A DNA stretch of 64,000 nucleotides, from NCBI GenBank assembly GCA_947034895.1, contig OX344762.1, positions 88,034,981 to 88,098,980 of the forward strand. Reading direction: 5' to 3'. Both the position numbers and the translations under genes were made by a program. Source of the stretch: Rhytidiadelphus loreus. Its lineage: Eukaryota > Streptophyta > Bryopsida > Hypnales > Hylocomiaceae. This document shows, one piece after another, positions 12,011 to 25,005 of this stretch. The notes beneath the pieces are model-generated. The model saw only the letters and a list, made by a program, of their open reading frames with translations. It did not search any database and was not told the DNA's origin. Positions within the stretch are counted from its first letter, which is position 1. Every line of letters begins with the position of its first letter.

Positions 12011-14269
12011 ATGAATTAGATAAGATATGATTGGAAAGTATACATAAAACTTTTACTTTAGTGAATGGTTCTAGATAGAACCAAAGATAGAAAGCAAAAG
12101 TTAGAAAAGAAGTTCCAATCTATCTTAAGAACTAATAGTCTTATTAATAATCAATCTCTATTATATAAGACGGTGAGCTTGGGGGTGAGGAGACACTTTT
12201 TGGAGATGGATCTTCCTATGGTCGGGTGGTTTGAGCTTCTTGTAAAGCATTCTTGTTAATAAGAGTGTTGATAAGTATATTTTGTGTTTGTCATTAGAGT
12301 TAATTGTCAGAGGTCTGTAACAAAATTATTTCTTTTGTTTTTATGTAAAACTAACAAATAAAAAGTTTTGTTGCCTAGAACTTTTCAAGTAGCCTAAGTA
12401 GCTTTGGCAACATATGCAAAACTCTTCTTATGATTTTGAAATTTGGCAAGAATGTAATTTAGTTACATGATATAACATGCAAATGTTTAAAAAAAAAACA
12501 TGTGTAGTGCAAAAGTCTTGCTCTAGGAGAAGTTAAAGTTTGTTGGTACCATCAAGCAAGGTTAAAAAAAAAAAAAAATCTTCTAACTTCAAATGTTATA
12601 ATCTTTCAATCCATGTTGTAATAATTAATGAAATTTTTTCTACACATTTCTATAGTAGAAGTCTAGTAAGAGGTTGTATGTTTTAATTTTTGAAAAAAAA
12701 AAAATTCTCACTATCCAAAAAAATGGCAATTTTCACAATTTACGGACTATATATAGTATAGAACACTAATATAGTATAGAATCATAGGAAGAATTAATAT
12801 TTATCTTAATAGAAGCAATACTTTGAATTCATTTTTAATCCATTACACAAAAAATTATACCCCAATTTTTCATCACCCTTAGTATAAATGTATAGCTAGG
12901 GTGTTCTAAGCCTTTTAACCATTATATAATGAGTATGTGACCTTGTTGGGTCTATGTACTTTGGATGACAAATACTCTAAAATGACCTTTGAATTATTTC
13001 TACCAATTAGAGAATTCCAATTTCAATCACAATCTTGATTATTATAGCATTATAAGTGCCATAGATGCGGAGTAGAAGGTCATCATGAAGACACTAGTAC
13101 AATACTCAAACTTTTAATTGTGAAACTAAGTCTGAGAAGATAAGAAGGTAAAAGCATTGCTAGTAGTTTCACAAAAACTCACCTCGTTATAATACAAGGT
13201 CATTGTTTTGGAGAATGAATCACTTGTTTGCCCCATTTGTATAACTAGCTATTCTAACTTTCATCCAATAGTGCAGGTCTTCTAGTATGCAAAAGCCAAA
13301 AAAATCCCTATCATTGTTAACTATAATTTGTAGTATAAATTGTAATATTTGATAAAGTTTCCAATTCCAACAAAAATCCAGTTTTTGCCATGCCAAAGAG
13401 AATCTTCTAATAGATTCAACCATCAATTGAGAACTTTTCATCCAAAATGTTGGTGTGTGGGGAACATTTGTTATATTATTAACAATTCTTCAAGGGAGTC
13501 CTCTCTACAAATAGGTAAACTAGATGTCACTCAACAAAACAAATGAAAAATAAATTAAAGTATTTTCTTTTCCTATGTTGCCTTAGTTAATGTTTCAAAT
13601 TCCTTCATTATGTCAAGCTCCTCAAACCATCTTAAGTTTGAGTGGATTCTTGAATTTGATTATACTTGTGCTGCAAACTTGTCCTACATTCTAAATAAAA
13701 GGCTTAATGATTGGACCATCAATTATTTATTGGTCATATGTAGAGATTTTAGTTCTAAGATCCTTTGTAGTCATTTTCTCCCTTGCTACCAGTTGACCAA
13801 ATTGCACCATTTTAGAATAATTCTTTCCTTTTAGTACTCAAAAATTATTCTTTTTAACTTTTAAAATGGTCCATTTTGGATGAAAAAGTATTTGCATGTA
13901 ACTAAAAGATGATTCCTAATATTTAAAAAATGGTCAGAAGTAGAAATATAGTTATTGCTTCAATGAAATACAAATGATCATCCCATCTTAGTATTTTTTC
14001 CTAAAATTTAGAAAAGGGATGATTCTTTAAATCAAAGTTTGAAGTTTGAATGGAAAAAAAAAGACTTTGAAGTGCTAATGTAGAGGCTTCCCATTGACCT
14101 CCTAAAGTACTATTCCTAACTGAGTGAACATTGTTGGCCATTGTAGAAAGGTAGGAACATTTAGAATTCAATAGATTTGAAACCAACAAAATTGTACTAT
14201 AATCAAACTCAAAACTATTCACATTAACTCATTACTATACAATTTGATTCAAATGAATTGGTAAATATG
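12011..14269. other. Intergenic, no gene recognised
   Basis: AT-rich sequence with several homopolymer A runs (near 12490, 12565 and 12700). The short open frames (13220-13441, 13349-13546, 13610-13834, 14001-14222) show no domain, overlap one another on opposite strands and look random. Confidence 0.5.
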
Positions 14270-17200
14270 TTAACCCCTAAAAGACCAAACAACATTTTTT
14301 TGGCAACGTGGCGGTTTTAGGCAACTTACTAAAAATGGTATTCTTTTTTTCTTTGAAGTTTTCACACAACATGTGCCCAAAGAATAGCTTTAAGGCGCAA
14401 CAATTTTCATAACTTTTGACTACATGGTTAAAAAGTTATTGTATGATATGTAATTTTCATTGACCTTCAAGCACCTCAAAAAATTCTTAAAAAATCACAT
14501 TTTTAAGAAATAAAAATTTGAAATTGGCCCTCTAGATTTTTATATATTTGGAAAGCTTTGAATCATTCCATTTGGATTAATGAGATGAAAGTTATGAAGA
14601 GTTTTAATTTGTGGATAGTTATGGAATCTCTACTTTCAAATAAACTTTGAAGTCCTTTATTTAACTCGATTTTAAATACTTTTGGGAAAAAAGAAATCAT
14701 ACAATGTAAATTGTTTAATATAACATTACACCATAGGGATTGGCATTTTTCAATTCCATAACTAAATTCTCAACAATTTAGTATTTTGAATCAGTCTCTA
14801 CTTCTTTCTACTTACTATTTTTTTCCTATATGTTGTACAATTTCAAATTATCTAAATTTTTTTGAACATATAGCCAACTTACCTTGAAAAATGGATTAGA
14901 AGAAGCACCAGAAACATCGACATTTATTCATACAAATGTGAGCTTAAAAAGTGCAGTTGCTTGATTTTTTTATTTTGCAAGGCCAAAAAATAAAATTGTC
15001 AATTCAAATGCTAATATCTTGCAATCCACATGGTGTAAGCATTTATTTATCCACCCTTGATAAATAGATAAGCACAACTAGGTTCATATATTCTATGGTT
15101 AATTTGGTCCTAATGGGTGCCTAACGTCGATCCATTGTGCCTTCCGAGCAATAGATATTTCTAAGTGTCCTAATTGTCCTACATTTGCAAAACAAGACCC
15201 TATAGATACGCAAACATCCAATACAAGCATCTAGACGAATATCCAAAATATCCAGCAAGCATCACAAACGGCATTTAAACCTTGTAAGTAAATTAAGTAG
15301 CTTATTTTAGTTAAAACGAGTACAAATAAGACCCCCTTTTGAGATTGATATATATCACCTACCAGTTGGTCCAGACCTCTCATGTTATCAAGCTTGTATA
15401 TGTTGCAAAAACATCAACAACAGCTTGCAAAATAGTTGTCGTTCAATTTTCAACTTTAGTTCCTCGAGAATTATTAACAACAAGACACCTAAAATTAGTG
15501 ATAAGGCGATAGCTTCGCCATAGAGTCTAGACCCCTTTCGAACTAGAAAGTTTGATATAAGGCAAAAGCTTTGTTGTATGGAGGGATTAACCTCAAATTC
15601 TAAGACACAATTACAAACCAACTAATAATCAGACTTTAAGAGTTTTGTTCCAACCAAAACTTCTCTAAATGACACCAACATAACTGGACTTTAAGAGTTT
15701 TGTTCCAACCAAAACTTTTCCAAACGACACAAAAAGAACAGAACAGAAGAAACTCCAAGAGAGAACACAAAATATAGCCCAAAGGGTCATAATTGGGTCA
15801 TAGTTTAGTACACTGTGAGTGCTACAAAAGAGAGGAGGTATTTTGAGAGGAGCATGGGCGCCCTTATATAATCTTCCAAGGGCACCTCCCTTCTCTCATT
15901 TTCTTAAGGTGATCTTATCACTTAAGATTTTCATTCTAATCTTCTTGTTTTTGACTTTTTACATTGTTCCTAAACTTTAACTTTTGAAGACTAACTCCTA
16001 ATTACAAATGGATTGCGCCATTGGCTTTAGAAGGCCATTTTTGATCCAAAAGCACCCCCACTCCTTTTTCCTATGCCCAAAACGCAAAGAATCCTAGAGC
16101 CAACCCTAAAACCAAAATCGGGTTAAAACCCAAGTTTTGAAATTCAACTTTTTTGTGAAAAGTAACTAGCTTAGGCTCTTTAGTAGATACAAGGGAATAA
16201 GAAAAGCCCCTGTTTTGACTTCAATCTACCCTCTTGTGCTCCTGATACACCGGTCAATTCCGCAAATAATCTTCAATTTTGCTAATTTTGGAGAATTTGA
16301 TTGATTTTGATACTTTTGACTATCGGAATGCCATGAAACTTGTCAAAGTGCATTATTAACATAAAAGAAGATATGCTAATTTTCAGTGAGATTTTATTGC
16401 ATCCTGAATAATTTTCATGAATTTTCCATCGTGAAATTTGGTAGTTGACTGTCCAGAAAATTTTAAATTTTTTTATGGAACTTCTCATAGACTTGTACAA
16501 AAGATGTACAAGTTTATAATTTTTTACCTCGAGCGCACCTTTCAAAAGGAGAATCAAATTCCACTACATCCTCTAACTTCTCGTGAATAGGAAATCTTTT
16601 AAACAAAAAGAAATATTGGTAAATTGATTGCACCATAGGACTCTTGGCACAATTTCCACCTCAAATCACTGTACTTAAGGTTGTAGATGCCCTTTACTAG
16701 TTTGTCTTGAGTTTTCTTCACCTGTAGGCTAATAATTGATGTTTCTACTATTTTGTTGATGGGATGGGAAAACTAAAACCTCTCTTTGGAAATCTACTCT
16801 AGGATCCTCACATAGTTCCCTTGGACCAATTTAGCCAATATATATCACATGCACCTCAGATTTAAAAAATAAGGTGATTTCTCCTTAAACATGCTTACTA
16901 TATACAATTTCTGAGTTTTAATTCTATTTACATGTGGAATTTGGCTGTAACTAAGGAAAAATACTCTATATGAGGCCAAATGCTATATTGGTATGTGACA
17001 TACCTATTTTGGCTTTACACTCTTTTTAGGGTTTTTTGTATAATAAATTGCACTCAAAATACTAACCAAAAAAACAATGAGTCCTAGGTGACGAAATGGG
17101 AGCTCACTCATGGTGAAAATTTCTAAAAAAATTTCCACATCATTCTTCTCAAATCAACATACTACAAGATCCTATGGTTACATGTGTCCAATTTTTATTT

Positions 17201-17286
17201 TATTCTAAAATGTGGTACTTGTAATAGAGATGACAGTTTTGGAGTAATTTTTTGGTGAAAACCTACTCAAGAGCCTTTAGAGGATA
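14270..17286. mobile_element. TTAA-flanked element, copy 1, split by a 2.1 kb insertion
   Basis: The left end TTAACCCCTAAAAGACC at 14270 and the interior to 15035 are collinear with 19440-20210. The remaining right end resumes at about 17116-17286 (matching 20210-20370) and finishes with the degraded end GAGCCTTTAGAGGATAA. TTAA with a CCC terminus resembles piggyBac-type ends. There is no transposase. Confidence 0.5.
15036..17115. mobile_element. 2.1 kb insertion inside the TTAA element
   Basis: CATGGTG occurs on both sides (15029-15035 and 17109-17115), exactly where similarity to the uninterrupted copy (19440-20370) breaks and resumes. I infer a target-site duplication. The insert has no recognisable transposase or LTR. 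It contains a local 50-bp tandem duplication (TTTAAGAGTTTTGTTCCAAC near 15635 and 15685) and a CCCTTATATAATCTTCC stretch near 15872. Its class is unknown. Confidence 0.5.
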
Positions 17287-17633
17287 AGACATCTCCATCA
17301 GTGCAAAATCCAAAAAATAGGCATTGAATTTATAGAGGGACATTCAAGCCCTACTTGTACAACTCACTTTCATAACCTCCAACCAATAAAAAAATTCTTT
17401 GTAGGCAATTTATTATAACAACTTGCTAATTATAAAATAAAAAGTAATAGTACTAAAATACCACATTATATTATAACATTAATATCAAGCAACTATTAAT
17501 AAACTATTTTTCATCAAGTTGTAAATATGGGAGGTAAAATACAAATATTTCATTTCTTCATTCTACAATGTTCAATGTTTTCATTAAGGACTTGTTTGAA
17601 CTCTTTTTTATATACATAACATAAGGTCGAAAC

Positions 17634-18072
17634 ACCCATTACCGTTCTGCAGCCCAATTCCATCAATAGACCAACCCAATTCCGTCACCAACTTTGGCCC
17701 CGATTCCGCCTAAAATCTCCCCCAATTTCCTTCCTTTTATGACAAAATTAGAGAATTCTATGACAGAATTAGGGATTTTTATGACAACAAGGGTTACATG
17801 TCACTCCATTAATAGAGAATATCTAGTACTTGATTTAGGCGGTAATGGGTTGTTGAGGGGACAATTTTGACCTCACTCTATGAGTGGTTTTGTAATTTCA
17901 GGGCTAACCACTTCAAAAATTCACAGAAATTACAATCTTAATGAAAAAATTATAATTCCACTTGGGTTTGATCCGTGAAACAAAAACACACCTCTGAAAA
18001 ATATGTGCCCTTCATGAAATTAACCCCAAGATAGTCAGATTGCAAATCGGGGGGTGATAGGTAGTTCTACCT
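17634..18072. mobile_element. MITE of the TA-AGGTRGAA family, copy 2
   Basis: The ends are AGGTCGAAACACCCA and GGTAGTTCTACCT with flanking TA (17632-17633 and 18073-18074). The interior shares long blocks with 5862-6268, such as ATTATAATTCCACTTGGGTT near 17950 and GTCAGATTGC near 18034. The left half has an extra run of CCCAATTCCGTC-like units. Length 439 bp, no ORF. Confidence 0.75.
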
Positions 18073-18074
18073 TA

Positions 18075-19439
18075 GTTTAATTCAACTTCTTGGGCAACCA
18101 TGGGGTGAGTCCAAAAATGAATTCCAAGTGCATTTTTTTTTCATCCCAAAGTTGGGAATGCAAGAGTTTCTTCATCCAAACCATTAGCATTCCAACTGAA
18201 TGATGAATGTCCACACAGCGGTGAAGCTCAGCAACTTCAATGGAAGGGAAGGGGAAGAGTACTGTAAGCCTTAACTTAATAATAGCCAACTCACTTCGTC
18301 TTCAGAATTCGAAGAGACAACTAAACTTAATTACCTCAGTGCAGTCAAATCAGTGCAGAGTACGGTACTCTCGTATCTACGATTCACATGCGATATAAAA
18401 AAAATTATAAAAAAATTAAAAAGTTATAAAATACAATACGCTTGATGGGAACTAGGCAGTTTTACATAAATTATGTGACCATCACACATTAATAAAAAAA
18501 GGCACAGCTGTACAGAGTTTTAATTTTGTTTTAGATTTTGGGCCAAAAATATGAACAAGGAAATTAAACAAAAAAGCTTTTTTCAATGATTATCTCAAAA
18601 ATATCACAAATTTGGAGGGGGCAGTGCAAACACGGCTGCAGTGGGTTAACAGCTGAAGACTCTGCTGTTGGAAAATTAATTTGCTCAGAATTAGCTTGGC
18701 CTAGAGTGCCGTGAATTGCAGTCAAAGTTTGGTCAAAACACCAAACACCGAAATATGGTGCTTTGGGGCATTTATATTAGGGGTTAAAAATAAATGCCAA
18801 AATTTTAGGAATATATCATTTCTGCAAAAAATATTTTTTTGTATGTATAAAAATAGGATTTCCTTGAGAATATTCAAAAAAATCACATTTGCCTAATCAT
18901 GTTGTTTCCAAATAATGTTTAATTCAACACAATAGTCTACACTACTTGCTAGTCACACTATGGTAAGGTAGAAGGCTCTGTAATGGTGCATGTAAGGAAA
19001 GATAGGCCTGTTTGGAGAAGCCAGTGAAACCAAAAGTATGTAATTTTTTTTCATGGCTAGAGAAAGAAGAGGAGCTGTTATTCCAATTTTTTTCAGAATT
19101 TTTGCAGTGAAAATGAAATTTTGGCAATTTTTATAAGGCAAAAGTGCATCAATCGCTCATTATGCACATAGACTGTAGTTGTAAAGAATATAAAAACACT
19201 AGTGAATGGATCAAATGACAACTTAACCCTTAAGCACTCCGATGTTCATAATCTGGACAATGAACAGAGGACTTGCAGACTCTGTTTCATCCAACTACCT
19301 TCTCATTCATCCAATGTAATACTTGAATCTTGAAAAGACAACCTTCTTTTATGTCCAATTTCATGAAATTTTGGTAAATGGTATTACTGTACAAATATAT
19401 TAGCAAAAATGTGTCAAAATTTGAAAAAGGATTGAGGCA
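18075..19439. other. Intergenic, no gene recognised
   Basis: Small overlapping frames only (18077-18289, 18711-18896, 18942-19141) with no domain. TTAACCCTTAAGCACTCC at about 19224 resembles the ends of the TTAA family and may be a degraded terminus. Confidence 0.45.
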
Positions 19440-20370
19440 TTAACCCCTAAAGGACCGGACTGTGTTTTTTGGTTGTATAGAAATTTTGGGCAGGTACTTA
19501 CGAGCGGGGATTTTCATATTTGGGGCTGAAGTTTTAATAGAATGTGGGGGTGAGGAATATCTTTCATATGCACCAAATTTCATGACATTTGAAAATATGA
19601 GTCAAAAGGTATAGCCTTATATGTTACTTTTTTTCCCAACTGGGCAGTTCGGGCAGATCAGAAAAAATCACTTTTAAAAAAAAAAAAAAATTGGAATTGA
19701 TTTTCTAGAGTTTTATATACACGAAAAGCTTTGAATCATTCCATTTTGATCAATGAGTCAAAAGTTATGAGGATTTTTTGTTTGCGGGCAGTTTTGGATT
19801 TCCTACTCTAAAATAAACTTTGAAATCCTTTATCTTACCCAATTTTCAATATTTTTGGACAAAAATAAAATCATAGGATGTAGATACATTATTACAACAT
19901 TTCGACCATTGGGATTGGTAATTTTCAATTCCATATTTAAATTGTAAATAATTTAGTATTTTTAATCATTCTCTACTACTACCTACTTACTATTTTTTTC
20001 CTATATGTTGTACTATTCCAAATTATCTGAAATTTTTCAAGCATGTGGCCAACTTGTCTAGAAAAACAAATCCAAAGAAGCACCACCATTTAGGTCATTT
20101 TTTCATAGAAATGTGAGCTTGTGAAGTGCAGCTGCCCTGCTTTTCGCAGGGTAAAAAAATGATTTTAGTTAATTTGAATGCTTATATCTTGCAATCCACC
20201 TGGTGGAAATGTCTGAAATTTTTACCTCATGTTTTTGATACTATATAATACAAGATACTACGGTTAGATATGTCAAAAAAAGTTTTTTTCAAAATTTTGG
20301 TACTTGTGCTAGAAATGGCAGTTTTGGAGCATTTTTGGTGAAAGTATAGTGACGGTCCTTTAAGGGTTAA
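19440..20370. mobile_element. TTAA-flanked element, copy 2 (uninterrupted)
   Basis: The element is 931 bp, with terminal inverted repeat TTAACCCCTAAAGGACC at 19440-19456 and its inverse GGTCCTTTAAGGGTTAA at 20354-20370. If TTAA is the target duplication, the ends begin CCC, as in piggyBac. It lacks a transposase ORF and is non-autonomous. Related ends are inside the 3.6 kb CACTA-like elements (near 30622 and 43260). Confidence 0.6.
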
Positions 20371-20399
20371 GGGTTTAAAGTGTTCATGGTACTCTCTGA

Positions 20400-20513
20400 A
20401 TCATGCAAAATACATCTTAATTCAGTTTAAGGTGGAAACACTGAATGGATCAAATGACAAAATGTGTTCATGGTGCTTTCTAAATCATGCAAAACACATC
20501 TTAATTCAGTTTA
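20400..20513 (+). repeat. Short direct duplication, about 83-bp unit
   Basis: The block with CATGCAAAA(T/C)ACATCTTAATTCAG followed by TTTAAGGTGGAAACAC occurs at about 20404 and again at about 20487, separated by AATGGATCAAATGACAA. The second unit runs directly into the MITE at 20514, so the duplication carried a stub of the MITE left end. Confidence 0.65.
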
Positions 20514-20880
20514 AGGTGGAAACACCCAATACTACACCTATACCTAATATTTGTTCCTAGATGGACAATAAACCGTCCCTAGACTTTTATTGAATGGTCC
20601 TTGACATGTGTCATAAAGTTTTCTCCTCGCTTCCCTGTGATTGAGTAAGTGCTGAATTTGTCAGAATTCAGATTTGGGTCCACTTACAGGACGGTTCCAG
20701 TGGTCTAAAGACTGCAACTTTGAAAATTCATAGAAAATACATGCCAAGTCCGAAAAATCTTTTTTTTTGTTGAAAATTCATGATTTTCTCTCACTAACAC
20801 CACGAAAATGTTAATTTCTTGAAATGGTGCCTCCAAGTATGCTGAATTCCTTAAACTGAGTTTTTTGGGTGCTTCCACCT
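20514..20880. mobile_element. MITE of the TA-AGGTRGAA family, copy 3
   Basis: The ends are AGGTGGAAACACCCAA and the inverse TTGGGTGCTTCCACCT, flanked by TA at 20512-20513 and 20881-20882; 367 bp. Termini and size match copies 1 and 2, and the interior is more diverged. Confidence 0.7.
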
Positions 20881-21204
20881 TATTAGTTTCAACTTACAAT
20901 TAAAAATTATTGCATCTCAATAACTACACTTCACTTCCAGTGTGAGGTACATCATCATTCATTCATTACTAAATACTATACACTACAATCACCTTTTCCA
21001 CCCTAAAATTATTCTAGAATGAACCACTTTGGATGGGCGGTTCTCAACATAAAAAGTCTACAATCACACAAAACTGCTTCTGCACGATTTTCATAGCATT
21101 TGTAGGGGCGACTGTAAATGATTGAGCGATTCTGCAGCCCCCTCCTATAATTGCACTGAGAAGAGTACTTTGGGGGTGATAATTCACTGTATGCACGATT
21201 TTTC

Positions 21205-21429
21205 ACTACACTAATGATGATAAATAGTGTTACCTACACTAATTGATTTAAAAGAGCTATAAGTTTTTACTGTTGATGAATATTTTTACCAACTATAGGT
21301 ATAAAGTTCTCCCACTTAAAATGATATTAGGATTTATACACTCAGTAAAAATATTCATTAAAAGTAAAAACTTATAGCATTTCTAAAATAGTTAGTATGG
21401 CTAACACTATTTATCATCATTAATGTAGT
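21205..21429. mobile_element. Foldback MITE with long inverted arms
   Basis: The left arm from 21205 (ACTACACTAATGATGATAAA, then TAGTGTTA) is mirrored by the right arm ending at 21429. A second inner pair is CTATAAGTTTTTAC and GTAAAAACTTATAG. The sequence could fold into a hairpin covering most of the 225 bp. Confidence 0.65.
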
Positions 21430-21559
21430 TGGTTACAACCCAAAGATGTTGGCTCTTTTTTGTGATAAAAAAATTCATTTTTCATGGATCATTTTTCATT
21501 TTTCATAGCCAGATTATTGTGTTTTATTAAGACCGATAGTCAAATTTTGCCTAAGTATC

Positions 21560-22745
21560 GCCTAATTCTGATAAAGATATCACCCAAGTGTCACCCAAGT
21601 ATTGAAGAAATACCTGGCTACTTCTCCAAAATGGTAAGAAAATCACCGACTGTTTGGAACGCAAGAAAGGTGATGAATTTTTTTTCACGTGGGGCAGGCG
21701 TGAGCAGAGAGAGAGACGGGCAACACCAGCCCGAGGGGAACAAGAAAAGGAGGTCATCGTCTTCCTGGGAAAGCATGGCGGTAGCCGCCAAGTGCACTTA
21801 CGGCCAAGCCCTCAGATTGCTCCATTCTATTTATTCTGTGTTTCTCGCCTCCGAGCTTACCGAACTCCCTGTTGCAGCGACAGTAGTAGCGAATCACAGT
21901 TTCATCAATATGCCTTAATTTCATTGCACCCACTTGCCAGTGCCGAAGCCAATCTGTTTTTAGAGTATCTTTGTTGGTAGAATTTCACGCTGTGCCGATG
22001 GCAGTTGGTGAGCAGAAGCAGCTTGACTGGTGGGCCATTAGTGACATCGCAGATAGGGAATTGTTATTTTCTCTGATGAGCAAGTGTTTGCAGGAGGCTG
22101 GTGTGTGCGGGGGATTCGTAGCTTACCGAGTTGCTGCATCACTGCCAAGGCATGGTGATGGAATAGATTGTACCCTGCCTTTCATGTGATCGGAAGAGGG
22201 TGAGCAAGTTGGTGTTGCGCGAGATTCGCAGCTTCCAGTGTTACCGCATAACTTACACAGGTATGGTGTCGCGGAAGAGGATGCTTTGCCTTTCATGCCA
22301 TCAGAAGAGGGAATTCTCCTGTTGGAGCGGCAGCGGGTTTTTTGGCATTTGAGGTGCCAGCCAGCCAGTGATCGTTGGAAATTGGGAAGAAGTTGTTGTT
22401 TTGGCAGGATATTGTCTACAGGTTGCTGCGGGGGAATCAATGCATACCAATGCGGTGGCTCAAGCGACCACTGGTCACGACGTGCTGCTAGAATTTGAAG
22501 GTTTCAGAGCCAGCCGCTCGCAGACTGAGATTGAAGAAGCGGACAGTTTGAACGCCAATGCTGTGGCGGAGACGGTCGCGGGACAGGATGCGGTGTTGCT
22601 GATGCCGTGTTGGCATGTTTTAGCCATACTTTGGAGGAATCATGTTTTAGCCATACTTGGGAGTTCACAAAAACACGACTATCACAAGCAAAGCTAGGGA
22701 AGCCTACATGAACACGTGTTATTCTACAATTGTGGTCGTTGACAA
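21560..22745 (+). other. GC-richer block with overlapping open frames, nature unknown
   Basis: Base composition rises clearly against both flanks. Several plus-strand frames of 70-145 codons overlap (21484-21918, 21654-21980, 21971-22189, 22238-22498, 22368-22697). None has a recognisable domain, and together they do not make one continuous reading frame. Internal near-repeats occur, for example TTTTAGCCATACTT(T/G)GG twice at 22618-22655, and CATGGTGATGG / CAGGTATGGTGTC. This may be a degraded gene, a multi-exon gene that I cannot assemble, or an old insertion. Confidence 0.35.
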
Positions 22746-23639
22746 TCATACAAGAAATGTGTTATGGAAACTTTTGATGATGTAGAATGATTTGAAAGAG
22801 TTGGTGAAGAGTTTTATACACGATTTATAAAACCATTTTTTAATTTTGTTTATTTATTTATTTTTGCTTTATCAATTTTAATTTTTTTTATTTCACTTTA
22901 TTGAATTATACTCTTAGAAATTATGTAACAAAAGCTTGTGTACTTTTTTGCTTTTACATTTAAAAATTATTTATTTCAAATTTTTATGAATTTTATTTGT
23001 TGCCCACTTGCCCATTTAGTTAAAATGTATGCTTAGCATGGCACAGTTGTAGAACTTGAGCACCATTTGAATTAAAAAGTATATTCCATGAACTTGAGCT
23101 AATGTGTTTATTAACCTTATCGTGAATTCCATTTGTTTTTATTGAAAAGAAATTTTATTTAAATTTTTTTGGTAGTGACTATGATATAAAAATATCTACT
23201 TTTGCAAATCATATAAATCCCATCTTTTGAATTCCATCAAGTAGTAGATAAAATGCTAAAATTTAATGAGGTCATTATAATGTACTCGAATGGATACTTA
23301 TGGCCTTGGCTCAATGGCTTTGGTCTTGGCACACTGTGAGGTGGTTATGAGTTCAAACATAGGCGTTGGTATGGGGGCCTGAGAATTTCTTGGAGGATGG
23401 AACACATTGTTTCTTTATTTATAGGGTCTACTTCCTAACTAAGGCATCAAAAATGAAATTCACCATCTAAGTCCACGAGACTTAGATAGTTGAGACATTT
23501 CCAACAAACACTATATATGGATATGATCAAAATATATAGTTTTGTTTTTGTTTTTTCATTTTGTGGGGGTATTTGAACCTCAGGATTCAAGAAATATTAG
23601 ACTATGTAGAATTCAATTTACATAGTTTAAAACGATGTA

Positions 23640-25005
23640 AATGCTTAGGTTGAAAATTTCTACAACAAAAATCAAAACTTCAATCCACATTGTAGAATAT
23701 TCATAGATTCACCAAAATTTTAAAAAGACTTATCCTAAAATCCAAATGTTGAATTGTTGTAATAAAGTAATATAATGTAGGAGGGGAAGAAAGATAAAAA
23801 AATAGTTTGAAAACACAATTTGTATGCCTAAGAGCCAATTCTTTTTGCCATTTTCCTCAAGGAGAAATGTTCTCATGTCAAAAAATTGTGAAGTAAATTC
23901 CTCACAAGTCTTTTAATAACTAAGTAATTTGATTTTTTGAGGTATTTGAACTTGCATTTGCATGCAAATTAGGCATCTACAAATTTAATTTGCACACGGA
24001 AAAAAAAGTCAAAAGTTGACCCATAATAGTTGATTACCCCCCTCAACCACAATAATTATGGTTTTTAAAGATATTTAGGGATTATAGTATATGTCGTACC
24101 TATAAAAGAAGTTTATTTGGACTCTTCTCCTTATGTGATGATAAGTTAATATATATCTTTCTAATTGAATGCTTAGTGTATTCATTTTCATTTCTATAGA
24201 TAATAATTTGTATGCAATATGATATATAGTACATAGTCATGATTCTCTAAGTGGATTGCACACTTTAGAATTAGCTCATAACAAATTGAGGGATTAGATA
24301 TTCTTAACAAAATTTGAATACATTGTAATATAAATAGTATACTTTGTATAGTGTTTATTTTAGAACATATTCAAAACAATTTTTTTTTTAAAGTATAATC
24401 AATTGGAAGCTAATTTTTTTTCCTAGTACATGGGATTGAGCCTTGGGGAGGGTTGTTTCAAATTGGTTCTCGTTGCTAGGAACTAGCCTGTGCTGCCAGA
24501 AAAAAAAAATATTAAAAAAATTTTAAAATTTTAAAAAAATATTATTATTATTTTTAATAATTGTTGATGTGGTCATCTCTCGACCACATCAGCATCCTGT
24601 GAGGCAGGGTTCCTAGCGTTTGGGAACGCATGGGAACTCATAGCCCTCTACTTCACCAGAATCCCATCAAATGCATAAGGAATACAAGATTTACAATAGA
24701 AGGAATGAAAATAATTTTTGGAATGGTATTATAAATTTCTTATAAAATTTAGAATTTATCATGTGAAATATTACTCACTAAAATATGATACCAAATATTT
24801 TTTTTTGCAATATTATTTCCATAAAATTCTAAAAAATTATGAAAAAATTAATTGAAGTATTCCAAAAGTTTTACAATTTCTTGGAATCTGTTGGTGTGAA
24901 TTTTAAAAAATATAAATATTCTAGGTCAAATTTTGAGTTGATAATATTTCATCTAATAAAATTCAAATTATTCTGAAATTTTCACTACTCACTAGTATGT
25001 CCTGT
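23640..25005 (+). repeat. Partner of the 3.9-4.8 kb and 6.8-7.1 kb repeats
   Basis: The two blocks 23640-24400 and 24680-25005 are in the same order and orientation as 3880-4820 and 6770-7140. Here they are separated only by the GGGAAC MITE at about 24420-24660. Confidence 0.6.
24420..24660 (+). mobile_element. GGGAAC-family MITE, diverged
   Basis: It contains GGTTCTCGTTGCTAGGAAC, an A/T-rich core, GATGTGGTC...GACCACATC as the central palindrome, and GTTTGGGAACGCATGGGAACTC. The layout matches 9036-9324. It sits between two blocks that are themselves duplicated elsewhere in the window. Confidence 0.5.
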
